From an alpha proteobacterium U9-1i (GTDB lineage: Bacteria > Pseudomonadota > Alphaproteobacteria > Caulobacterales > Aquidulcibacteraceae): a stretch of 64,000 nt of DNA. The stretch covers positions 62,001 to 126,000 of the forward strand of contig BBSY01000002.1 in assembly GCA_000974665.1 (NCBI GenBank), in the 5' to 3' direction. Each line of letters starts with the position of its first letter. Position 1 is the stretch's first letter. This document shows, piece after piece, positions 9,552 through 17,785 of this stretch. The translations under genes were made by a program, and so were the position numbers. Below the pieces are notes generated by a model. It did not search any database. It was given only the letters and a program-made list of their open reading frames with translations, and was not told where the DNA came from.

Positions 9552-10403
9552 ATGCCGACGTGCATGCTCAAGGACGGGGCAGAACTGGCCTACGCCGATC
9601 AGGGCGCGGGACCCCCTATCCTTCTGGTGCATGGCTGGGCCGTACATGGCGGCTTTTTCTCCGATCTCGCGACTCGGCTTTCGGAGAACCACCGTGTCTT
9701 AACGCTTACATTGCGCGGACATGACGGTGCGGACCTTGGCCAAGCACCCCTCACCATCGACACCTTGGGAGAGGATGTCGCGCAATTTCTCGACGCGCTT
9801 GATCTCAAGGGCGTCACCGCGCTCGGCTGGTCGATGGGCGCGATGGCGCTCTGGGCGGCCTGGCCGCGCGTAGGCGAACGCATCGATGGGATCGTCATCG
9901 AGGAGATGTCGCCGCGACTGCTGAACGACAGCGCGTGGGATTGTGGCCTTGCCGGCGGCTATAGCGAGAGCGACGTCGCGGGCACGCTGAGTGAGATCAA
10001 GGCCGATTGGCCTGCCTATGTCGCGCGCTTTGCACCACGCATGTTTGCACCGGACGTCCGCAGAGAGCGCCCTGAACTGATTGAATGGTCGGCGCGGGAA
10101 ATGTCGCGCGCGGACCCTGCGGCGATGGCGAGCCTTTGGGCGTCGATGTCGGCTCAAGATTTCCGTGCGGCGCTCAGCGCCATCAGCGCGCCCATGCTGG
10201 TCATTCACGGCGCCGACAGCCTCGTCTATCCGGACGGCGCAACTGAATTCGTCGCGCGCGCAGCGCCACGCGCGCAACGCATCGTCATCGAAGGCGCCGG
10301 CCACGTGCCGCACCTCGAAGCCCCCGACGCCTTTCTCAATCACATCACACACTTCGTCCGCAACACGCGGCGAACCAATCTCACGGGAGGAGTAAATCCA
10401 TGA
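9552..10403 (+). CDS. Alpha/beta hydrolase
   Basis: A 283-residue cytoplasmic alpha/beta-hydrolase. The oxyanion-hole region is PPILLVHGW, the nucleophile elbow is GWSMG, the acid lies in VIHGADSLVYP, and the catalytic His lies in GAGHVPHLEAP. Substrate class (ester, lactone or thioester) is not resolvable. The start at 9552 (MPTCMLKDG) is favoured over the upstream ATG at 9522 because the family domain begins at once. The last four bases overlap the start of the TonB receptor (ATGA), indicating a shared operon. It is divergent from the tetR-ligase pair. Confidence 0.9.
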   Translation: MPTCMLKDGAELAYADQGAGPPILLVHGWAVHGGFFSDLATRLSENHRVLTLTLRGHDGADLGQAPLTIDTLGEDVAQFLDALDLKGVTALGWSMGAMALWAAWPRVGERIDGIVIEEMSPRLLNDSAWDCGLAGGYSESDVAGTLSEIKADWPAYVARFAPRMFAPDVRRERPELIEWSAREMSRADPAAMASLWASMSAQDFRAALSAISAPMLVIHGADSLVYPDGATEFVARAAPRAQRIVIEGAGHVPHLEAPDAFLNHITHFVRNTRRTNLTGGVNP

Positions 10404-12646
10404 AACGCTTTGGTGATCAGGCCCGCCTGATGATGCTGTTCGCGAGCGTGTGCGCCGCGCCGTTCGCGCTGTGCGCGCCGGCGGTTGCCCAGGACGCGGC
10501 AGTCGCATCCGACGACGAAATCGTTGTCACCGCGCGCCGCCGCGAGGAAAGCTTGCAGGACGTTCCGCTGTCGATCTCAGTGCAGACCGGAGAGGCGCTT
10601 GAACAACGCGGCGCGGAGAACATCACCGCCTTGAGCGAGGTGACGCCGAACGCCACGATTCAAATCGCTCGCGGCTCGAACTCGACGCTGATCGGCTTCA
10701 TACGCGGCGTCGGCCAACAGGATCCGCTGTGGGGCTTCGAACCAGGTGTCGGCCTCTACATCGACGATGTCTACATCGCCCGCCCGCAAGGCGCGGTGCT
10801 AGACCTCTTCGACATCAACCGCATTGAAGTGCTGCGTGGCCCGCAGGGCACGCTTTATGGACGCAACACCATCGGCGGCGCGATCAAGTACGTCACCAAT
10901 CGCCTTGACATGGACGAAACGGAACTGAACGCGCGCGTCGCGCTCGGCTCATACAATCAGCGAGACCTTGTGGTCAGCGGCTCGGCGCCGCTCGCTGGAA
11001 ACTTCGCTGTCGGTGGCGCAATGGCGCTGCTCAACCGCGACGGATATGGCACGAACATCACCACCGGCGCCGACCATTACAACAAAGAGGTCGCGGCCTT
11101 CCGCGCAAGCGCCGAATGGCAGCCAACCGATGATATCTTCATCCGCTTTTCGGCCGACCATTTGAATGATGACTCGCTTCCGCGTCACGGCCACCGCGAA
11201 GTCGCGAACGGTGTGCTCGCCGGTTACAATGTCCTGTCGAGCCCTTACGACACGCAAGCCGGCATCGGCGAAGACAACTCGGTTGAAACCACCGGCTACT
11301 CACTGACGGCGGAGTGGGATCTCAACGAAGCTTTCACCGTCAAGTCGATCAGTGCGTTCCGTGAAGGCCGCAGCGATACGTTGATCGATTTCGACAATGG
11401 CCCGCTGCCCTTGCTCGACGTGCCAGCCTTCTATGAAGACGAACAATTCTCGCAAGAGCTCCAACTCTTGTTTGAAGGCGATCGCATTCAAGGCGTGGCT
11501 GGCCTCTATTATCTGAATGGCGTCGCCATCGGCGCGTTCGACACGATCGTTGGCGGCCTCGCCACCACGACCGCCACTGCCGGCCGCGTCAGCACGACAT
11601 CGCTGGCGGCTTACGCCGACGTCAGCATCGACCTCAGCGACATGTGGTCGATGTCGCTCGGCGGACGCTGGACGCAAGACCAACGCGCCGGCGCAGTTTA
11701 CCGCCAGAATTTCGCGCACGGCTTGAGCGGCAACCGCAGCCCCTTGTTTGGCAACCCAACCGCCACGCCGGGCTTGTTGCGCTCGAACTACGCCAACGAA
11801 GCGACGTTTGAGGAATTTACACCGCGTGTCAGCTTGAGCTTTGAGCCGTCTGACGATCTGACGCTTTACGCATCTTACGGCCAAGGCTTCAAATCCGGCG
11901 GCTTCGACATGCGGGGCGATGTTGTGCTGACTCCAAACACCGTGAACGGCTATCAGCCCGAGTTCGTCGACTCCTACGAGCTTGGCTTCCATGCCTCGTT
12001 GCTCGATGGCCGCGCCCGCCTTTCCGGTGCGGTGTTCGACGCCCAATACACGGACCAACAAGTCACGAAGCAGGAAACGACTCTCGCCGGCGGTATTGCT
12101 AGCTTTGTCGACAACGCCGGCCAGTCGGCAATCACTGGCGCGGAGCTCGAGGGCACGGTGTTCATCACCGAAGGCCTGAGCGCCGTCTTCGCGGTCGGTT
12201 ACATGGATGCGCGGTTCGAGGAGTTCGTTTCGACGGCCGTCAATCCCGCCCCGCCGCCGTCCACGATCGCGATCGACATTGCCAACATCGCCGACATTCA
12301 AAATGCGCCGGATTGGTCGGGGTCGTTTGCACTCAACTACACGATGGACTTCGGAGACCATGGCTCGCTCACGGTCACGCCGTCGGTGTCGTTCCGCAGC
12401 TCCTACCAGATGTTCGAACTCGCCACCCCATTGCTCGACGAAGATGGCTACAGCCTGTTGAATCTAAGCGCCAACTGGACCTCCGAAAGCGAGCGCTATC
12501 GCTTCGCCGTCCACGGCCAGAACCTCGGCGATGAGCAATATAAAGTTGGCGGCTACAACTTCCCGGGCGCCGCTTTCGGCAATTCCATTGTCAGCTTCTA
12601 CGGCCCGCCGCAGACCGTGACGGCCGTGTTCGAGATCCGTTACTAA
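10400..12646 (+). CDS. TonB-dependent receptor (organic substrate type)
   Basis: A 748-residue outer-membrane receptor with a signal peptide ending AVAQ and a TonB box in DDEIVVTARRREE. The plug motif is IEVLRGPQGTLYGRNTIGG and the final strand ends VFEIRY. The REESLQDVPLSISV-type plug resembles the large receptor family of sphingomonads and caulobacters that imports organic compounds rather than iron chelates. It is translationally coupled to the hydrolase gene and followed by a strong terminator and an MFS gene, so the group likely imports and cleaves one organic nutrient. The substrate is unknown. Confidence 0.93.
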   Translation: MKRFGDQARLMMLFASVCAAPFALCAPAVAQDAAVASDDEIVVTARRREESLQDVPLSISVQTGEALEQRGAENITALSEVTPNATIQIARGSNSTLIGFIRGVGQQDPLWGFEPGVGLYIDDVYIARPQGAVLDLFDINRIEVLRGPQGTLYGRNTIGGAIKYVTNRLDMDETELNARVALGSYNQRDLVVSGSAPLAGNFAVGGAMALLNRDGYGTNITTGADHYNKEVAAFRASAEWQPTDDIFIRFSADHLNDDSLPRHGHREVANGVLAGYNVLSSPYDTQAGIGEDNSVETTGYSLTAEWDLNEAFTVKSISAFREGRSDTLIDFDNGPLPLLDVPAFYEDEQFSQELQLLFEGDRIQGVAGLYYLNGVAIGAFDTIVGGLATTTATAGRVSTTSLAAYADVSIDLSDMWSMSLGGRWTQDQRAGAVYRQNFAHGLSGNRSPLFGNPTATPGLLRSNYANEATFEEFTPRVSLSFEPSDDLTLYASYGQGFKSGGFDMRGDVVLTPNTVNGYQPEFVDSYELGFHASLLDGRARLSGAVFDAQYTDQQVTKQETTLAGGIASFVDNAGQSAITGAELEGTVFITEGLSAVFAVGYMDARFEEFVSTAVNPAPPPSTIAIDIANIADIQNAPDWSGSFALNYTMDFGDHGSLTVTPSVSFRSSYQMFELATPLLDEDGYSLLNLSANWTSESERYRFAVHGQNLGDEQYKVGGYNFPGAAFGNSIVSFYGPPQTVTAVFEIRY

Positions 12647-12661
12647 AATCCTCCCACTCTA

Positions 12662-12699
12662 CCGGCGGCGCGATTCCGTCGCGCCGCCGGAGCTCTTTT
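12662..12699 (+). terminator. Strong intrinsic terminator
   Basis: A perfect 12-bp GC-rich stem (CCGGCGGCGCGA with its complement) and 5-base loop are followed by AGCTCTTTTC. It lies 15 bases after the TonB receptor stop. The T tract ends only 3 bases before the MFS start codon. Confidence 0.85.
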
Positions 12700-12702
12700 C
12701 AA

Positions 12703-13983
12703 ATGACTGATATGCCAAGCGCCAACGCGAGCCCGCAAGCGTCGCCACACCGCTTCTCGGTGCTGGCGCTTTTGTTCTTGGTGTATGCCTTTAACTTCAT
12801 CGACCGTCAGATCATCGGCATCCTGGCCGCGCCCATCAAAGCTGAGCTTGATCTTTCCGATACGCAGCTCGGCCTGCTCGGCGGCTTCGCCTTCGCGCTC
12901 TTCTACACTGGGCTCGGCGTGCCGATCGCCTGGCTCGCGGATCGCACCAGCCGCACCTGGATCATGACCATCGCGCTTACAGTCTGGAGCGGCTTCACTG
13001 CGCTCTGCGGCATGGCGACGACGTTCACGCAACTTTTTCTCGCGCGCGTTGGCGTTGGCGTTGGTGAGGCCGGCGGCGTGGCGCCGGCTTATTCGCTGAT
13101 CGCAGATTATTTCCCACCGAAGGAGCGCGCGCGCGCGCTTGCCGTTTATTCGTTTGGTATTCCCGTAGGCAGCGCGGCGGGCATTGCCATTGGCGGCGCA
13201 CTCGCGAGCTTGGTCGATTGGCGCGTCGCATTTGTCGCAGTGGGCTTGGCTGGCATTGTTCTTGCGCCGATTTTCCGCGCCTTCGTGCGCGAGCCGGTGC
13301 GCGGCCAATTCGATGCGGCGCCGACCACCCAAGCGCGCGCCAGCATTTGGTCAACGGCGCGGACGATTGCCGTCAAACCGAGCTTCTGGTTGCTCTCGTT
13401 CGGCGCGGCGTCTTCATCGATTATGGGCTACGGCATCTTCTTCTGGATGCCGAGCTTCCTCATGCGCTCCTACGATTTCACCTTGCAGGAGGCGTCAGCG
13501 TTTTATGCGGCGCTCCTGTTGGTTGGCGGCGTCGCTGGCGTGTGGATTGGCGGCTTTCTCGCTGACAAGCTCGGCCAAGGGCGCCGCTCTGCCTACGCTC
13601 TGATCCCAGCCATCGCCTTCGTTCTTGCGCTTCCGTGCTACGCTGCCGGCATTCTCTCGCCGTCGCCAGTGATCGCCTTCGCGCTGTTCCTGGCGCCCAC
13701 AGCGCTTGGTTTGTTTTGGCTCGGGCCTATCCTTACCGCGGTTCAGCATCTCGCTGCGGCGTCCATGCGCTCCACGGTTTCGGCGCTGTTCCTGTTCATC
13801 AACAACCTGATCGGCATCGGGCTTGGCACCCTGCTGATCGGCGCGCTGTCTGACGCGCTCACAGCCCGGTTCGGTGAGGAAGCGTTGCGCTATTCGATCC
13901 TCGCCGGCACCGGCTTCTATCTCGTTGCCGCTCTGCTGTTCGCGCTCGCGGCGCGTACCCTGCCAAAAGACTGGCGCGACTAA
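12703..13983 (+). CDS. MFS transporter (spinster-like)
   Basis: A 426-residue inner-membrane transporter with twelve predicted helices. It opens with YAFNFIDRQIIGILAAPIK, a motif typical of the spinster-like MFS branch, and has the loop 2-3 motif WLADRTSRTW. These carriers are often found beside TonB receptors for organic substrates. It is the natural inner-membrane partner of the upstream receptor. No SD precedes either ATG (12703 or 12712), and a terminator hairpin sits directly before the gene, so its expression signal is unclear. Its end overlaps the convergent guaD gene by 4 bases. Confidence 0.88.
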   Translation: MTDMPSANASPQASPHRFSVLALLFLVYAFNFIDRQIIGILAAPIKAELDLSDTQLGLLGGFAFALFYTGLGVPIAWLADRTSRTWIMTIALTVWSGFTALCGMATTFTQLFLARVGVGVGEAGGVAPAYSLIADYFPPKERARALAVYSFGIPVGSAAGIAIGGALASLVDWRVAFVAVGLAGIVLAPIFRAFVREPVRGQFDAAPTTQARASIWSTARTIAVKPSFWLLSFGAASSSIMGYGIFFWMPSFLMRSYDFTLQEASAFYAALLLVGGVAGVWIGGFLADKLGQGRRSAYALIPAIAFVLALPCYAAGILSPSPVIAFALFLAPTALGLFWLGPILTAVQHLAAASMRSTVSALFLFINNLIGIGLGTLLIGALSDALTARFGEEALRYSILAGTGFYLVAALLFALAARTLPKDWRD

Positions 13984-15278
13984 GCGCGCTGGTACGCAAG
14001 TTCGCCGGCCACATAGGTACGAGCCACGGCACGATCGTCGCCAAGAATCGAGAGCGCGAACAGGATGTCGGTGATGTCAGTGACGCCGCGCAGGCGTTGG
14101 GACAGCATCGGCGAAGCATCAAGATCCAGGACGACGAAATCCGCTTCCTTGCCGGGCGCGAAATTGCCGACATGGGCATCAATCCTCAACGCTCGGGCGG
14201 CGCCCAATGTGGCAAGGTAAAAGCCCTTGAACGCATCGAGCGGCCGGCGACGCAACTGGCTTACCTTGTAAGCGTCTTCCATCACTTCGAGCATCGAGAG
14301 TGAGGTGCCGCCGCCGACATCGCTGGCGAGACCCACTTCAACGCCGCTGTGTTCAGCGGCGGTGAGGTCGAACAATCCGCTGCCGAGGAACAAGTTCGAC
14401 GACGGACAAAACGCAGCAGCAGCACCAGCCTTGCCCATGCGGGCCCATTCGCTGTCGCTCAGGTGAACGCAATGCGCCAAGACTGTACGCCCACCGACAA
14501 GGCCATGCGCTTCGTACGCGCCGAGATAATCCGGCGCTGCCGGATAGCCCGCACGCACTTGCGCTATCTCGGCATGATTTTCGGAGATATGCGTGTGAAG
14601 CAGCACTTCGGGAAACTCTCGCAACAGCTGTCCCGCCGCCGCGAGTTGCTCCGGCGAAGAGGTGTGCGCGAAACGCGGCGTAACCGCATAACCCAAGCGC
14701 CCACGTCCATGCCACGTCTCGATCAGCGATTTGCTGTCCGCATAGCCCGTTTCCACCGTATCGCGCAAAGCCTCGGGTGCGTTGCGGTCCATCAACACTT
14801 TACCTGCAATCAGGCGCATATTTCGCGACCGCGCCGCCTTGAAGAGCGCGTCGACGGAATGCTTGTGCACGGTCGCGAACACCAAGGCGCTTGTCGTTCC
14901 GCAGCGGAGCAACGCCTCCACGAAGGCATTCGCAGCGGCGTGCGCGTGGTCAACATCGGCGAATTTCTCTTCCGCAGGGAATGCGTATCGCTCAAGCCAA
15001 TCGAGCAACTGGGCGCCATAGCTACCGATGATGCCGACCTGCGGCATGTGAACGTGCGCGTCGATAAAGCCCGGTGCGATGATCGCGTTGTCGAAATGCT
15101 CGACGCTTGCGTCGGGGGCGATGGCGCTGGCGACCTCGCTCCAACCGCCGACGGCGCTCACGCGCCCCTGCTCCACGACGAGGCCGCCATCCTCGAAGTA
15201 CGCGTATGCCGCCCCGCCCGCCTTGGCGGGATCGTCGAGCAGGTGAAACACCCGCCCACGATAGGCGCGTGCACTCAC
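13980..15278 (-). CDS. guaD: Guanine deaminase
   Basis: Deaminates guanine to xanthine. The 432-residue amidohydrolase has the metal motif PGFIDAHVHMPQ, HTHISE, HCVHLSDSE and ASDVGGGTSLSM, all typical of GuaD. The start is GTG, overlapping the allA stop as GTGA. It is the last gene of the minus-strand purine operon and feeds xanthine to the Xdh enzyme encoded upstream in the same operon. Identification is firm. Confidence 0.93.
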   Translation of the reverse strand: MSARAYRGRVFHLLDDPAKAGGAAYAYFEDGGLVVEQGRVSAVGGWSEVASAIAPDASVEHFDNAIIAPGFIDAHVHMPQVGIIGSYGAQLLDWLERYAFPAEEKFADVDHAHAAANAFVEALLRCGTTSALVFATVHKHSVDALFKAARSRNMRLIAGKVLMDRNAPEALRDTVETGYADSKSLIETWHGRGRLGYAVTPRFAHTSSPEQLAAAGQLLREFPEVLLHTHISENHAEIAQVRAGYPAAPDYLGAYEAHGLVGGRTVLAHCVHLSDSEWARMGKAGAAAAFCPSSNLFLGSGLFDLTAAEHSGVEVGLASDVGGGTSLSMLEVMEDAYKVSQLRRRPLDAFKGFYLATLGAARALRIDAHVGNFAPGKEADFVVLDLDASPMLSQRLRGVTDITDILFALSILGDDRAVARTYVAGELAYQRA

Positions 15279-15775
15279 GGGCTTGACTCTGGAGCGTGTA
15301 GAACAAGTGGAGCGGCGAGCTGCACTTCGTCGGTGTTTTCATCCGGCGCATCGCGATCGATGACGAGAAACGCACTCTCCGCTTCGAGCGCCAAATTGAA
15401 ATGGTGCCAGACGCCTTTGCGCAAGTTCACGCCTTGCGTCGGCATAGCGACAAACGCTTCGATCGCCGTTTCGTCAAACGCGCCAACCGGCGCGACGACA
15501 ACCAGAAACGGCCGGCCGCTCAACGGTACGAACGCTTGGCTCGACTTTGGATGACGTTCCATCGTTCGGATCGCAAACGGATAAGCAGGCGGCGTCGACC
15601 GAAAGATGCTCGCGATGGCGCGCCCGCCTTCCGCCAACAAATCGAGCGCGGCAAGGTCATGGTAGCGTTTGGCATGCCCGTCATTGATGATCCGCGGCGT
15701 TCCGCGCGCCTCGATAACGTCGCCAAAGGCAGCGAAATTGGCGGCACTGAGAGCTTTAGGGCGCAATTCTTTCAT
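15275..15775 (-). CDS. allA: Ureidoglycolate lyase
   Basis: Cleaves ureidoglycolate to glyoxylate and urea, the last step of allantoate use through allantoicase. The 166-residue product matches the AllA cupin-like family, with IINDGHAKRYHDL, RHPKSSQAF-type (ERHPKSSQAFVPL), PTQGVNLRKGVWHH and FLVIDRD. The ATG at 15775 overlaps the puuD stop by 4 bases, and the gene end overlaps guaD, so translation is coupled. The longer frame upstream is rejected as it runs into puuD. Pairing with the allantoicase gene at 23.3 kb makes functional sense. Confidence 0.92.
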   Translation of the reverse strand: MKELRPKALSAANFAAFGDVIEARGTPRIINDGHAKRYHDLAALDLLAEGGRAIASIFRSTPPAYPFAIRTMERHPKSSQAFVPLSGRPFLVVVAPVGAFDETAIEAFVAMPTQGVNLRKGVWHHFNLALEAESAFLVIDRDAPDENTDEVQLAAPLVLHAPESSP

Positions 15776-16968
15776 GGACCCATTTCCGTGTGCGCGCCGG
15801 CGCGTATCCAAGCACCGAGCGCGGCGCGTTCGGCCTCAGTCATTCCGGTTTCGTTGCCGAGCGGCATAATCTCGGACTCGACGGCTTGCGCCAGGATTCG
15901 CGGCGCGTTGGTTTGAATTGCCTCAGCCGATGTGAGATCCACGCCCGCAGGCGGGACGACAAACCCCGCATGCGTTGGTGTGGCGGCGTGACACTGCGTG
16001 CAGTGACGCTCGACGATGGCACGGGCTTGGCTGAACGTCGTCGCCTCCGCAATGCGCGCCGGCGGCGTCTGCGATTCAATGCCGATCACCGCGACAATAA
16101 CAAACAATGCCGCCGCACCGGCGAGCAGCATTGGTTGCGCGGCGCCGCGATTCTTCACATTGAAGTAGTGGCGCACCAGGAAACCCACGCCGCCTAAACC
16201 CGCCAGCACGAGCCAAGCGAGCGGCCCACTCCATAGCATTGGGTAGTGGCCGCTGATCATCACCAGCACGACAGGCAGTGTCATGTAGTTGTTGTGCAGA
16301 GAACGCTGCTTGGCCTGGATGCCCAGGGCAGGGTCAGGCGCCACGCCCGCGAGCATCGATGCGGTCGATTTGCGTTGATTGGGAATGATCACCATAAAAA
16401 CGTTGGCCGCCATCACGGTGCCGATCATCGCGCCAACTTGCATGAAGGCCGCGCGGTCCGAGAACACACGTCCCAAGGTGTAGGCCGCGGCAATCAGCAC
16501 CGCCGACCAAAAGAGGGCGAACACGTCGCCTCGTTTGCCGAGCGGTGATCGGCACAATGCATCATAGACAAGCCATCCGCCCGCGAGAAACGCCAGCGAA
16601 ACACCAATGGCCGTTGACGATGAGAGCGCGGCTTTGTCGCGATCAATCAGGTACAGGTCAGCGCCCAGATAGTAGATCACCGCCAGAAGCGCGAAGCCGC
16701 TGAGCCATGTGAAGTACGCCTCCCACTTGAACCAATGCAGATGCTCCGGCAGCGTCGGCGGCGCCACGACGTATTTTTGCTTGTGATAGAAGCCGCCGCC
16801 ATGCACCGCCCAAAGCTCGCCGCCCACCCCAGGCTTCGGTTCAGCAGGCGCACGCAAACTGTTGTCCAGCCAGATGAAATAGAATGACGTGCCGATCCAG
16901 GAAATGCCGGCGAGCACGTGGGCCCAGCGGATGGCGAGCTCGACCCACGGCAGGATTTCACTCCACAT
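15772..16968 (-). CDS. puuD: Membrane urate oxidase PuuD
   Basis: 398 residues. An N-terminal membrane domain of about eight helices (urate hydroxylase, starting MWSEILPWVELAIRWAHV) is fused to a C-terminal cytochrome c domain. The heme site CTQCH lies near residue 325 and the likely distal Met in ESEIMPLGNET. The family oxidises urate to 5-hydroxyisourate and passes electrons to the respiratory chain. An SD (GGGAGGCG) precedes the ATG at 16968. It fills the urate step between Xdh and UraH in this cluster. Confidence 0.92.
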   Translation of the reverse strand: MWSEILPWVELAIRWAHVLAGISWIGTSFYFIWLDNSLRAPAEPKPGVGGELWAVHGGGFYHKQKYVVAPPTLPEHLHWFKWEAYFTWLSGFALLAVIYYLGADLYLIDRDKAALSSSTAIGVSLAFLAGGWLVYDALCRSPLGKRGDVFALFWSAVLIAAAYTLGRVFSDRAAFMQVGAMIGTVMAANVFMVIIPNQRKSTASMLAGVAPDPALGIQAKQRSLHNNYMTLPVVLVMISGHYPMLWSGPLAWLVLAGLGGVGFLVRHYFNVKNRGAAQPMLLAGAAALFVIVAVIGIESQTPPARIAEATTFSQARAIVERHCTQCHAATPTHAGFVVPPAGVDLTSAEAIQTNAPRILAQAVESEIMPLGNETGMTEAERAALGAWIRAGAHTEMGP

Positions 16969-17785
16969 GCGCCGCCTCCCGCGCATGCGCCGCGTGCGCT
17001 TCAAGAACGAGCAGCATTTCCGCAACAACCGAGGCGGCGATCACGGCTGGCGCCTTGTCCTTCAAGCCGATGGCGCCGCCGATTGGGCAGGTGAGTTTGC
17101 GCAGCTCGCCGCCAAGGCCATCGGCGCGCAACTGACGTTCGAAACGAACGCGCTTGGACTTGGAGCCTATCAATCCACAATAGGCCGCGTCGCGGCGTGT
17201 GAGCGCCGCGCGTGTGATCTCGTAGTCGAGATCATGGTTGTGGGTGACGATAAGATAGAACGCCGCGGGCCGCGCTTCGCGCACCAGAGCGCACGGATCG
17301 GTGACGTGATGCGCGACCTCGGCAAATTCCGGCCGCGTGTCACACCAGCGCAGCGCAAAGGGCAGCGGCGACACCGCGTAGGCGATGGCGGCGCCGACGT
17401 GGCCAGCGCCGAACAGAAAGAGTTCTGGTCGCGCGCGGGCTTCATCGGCCGCGCTTCGCGCCAGCGCGGTCGCGTTTTCTATACTCAGCCTCTCGACACG
17501 TGCGCGGACACGACCCCCGCAGCACTGACCGAGAATCGGGCCTAGCGGATAGTCACGCTCGGACACGTCGCGCGCTTCGGTCGCCAATAGGCTGCGCGCT
17601 TCACACACTAACGTGAATTCCAGATTGCCTCCGCCAATGGTTCCGGCTTGCCCCTCGGCCCAGACGAGCATGCGGGCGCCGGCTTCGCGTGGCGCAGAGC
17701 CGTGAACCTCTGTCAGCGTAATGAGCGCAACGGCGTCTCCGCGCAAAACCCGCTCCAACGCAGCGTCGGCCCACGCACTTTCCAT
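16958..17785 (-). CDS. xdhC: Xanthine dehydrogenase accessory protein
   Basis: 275 residues. XdhC binds and sulfurates the molybdenum cofactor and inserts it into xanthine dehydrogenase. The N-terminal domain has GTIGGGNLE and LGQCCGG, with the Cys implicated in cofactor handling. The C-terminal Rossmann domain has FLFGAGHVGAAIA and YCGLIGSKSKRVRF. The start at 17785 overlaps the xdhB stop as TGATG. The 3' end overlaps puuD by 11 bases. The much longer upstream frame lies inside xdhB and is rejected. Confidence 0.94.
   Translation of the reverse strand: MESAWADAALERVLRGDAVALITLTEVHGSAPREAGARMLVWAEGQAGTIGGGNLEFTLVCEARSLLATEARDVSERDYPLGPILGQCCGGRVRARVERLSIENATALARSAADEARARPELFLFGAGHVGAAIAYAVSPLPFALRWCDTRPEFAEVAHHVTDPCALVREARPAAFYLIVTHNHDLDYEITRAALTRRDAAYCGLIGSKSKRVRFERQLRADGLGGELRKLTCPIGGAIGLKDKAPAVIAASVVAEMLLVLEAHAAHAREAAHVE

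Noticed and set aside
14349-15554. 401-codon plus-strand frame opposite guaD and allA
   Set aside because: Antisense to two firmly identified enzymes; composition is that of a shadow frame.
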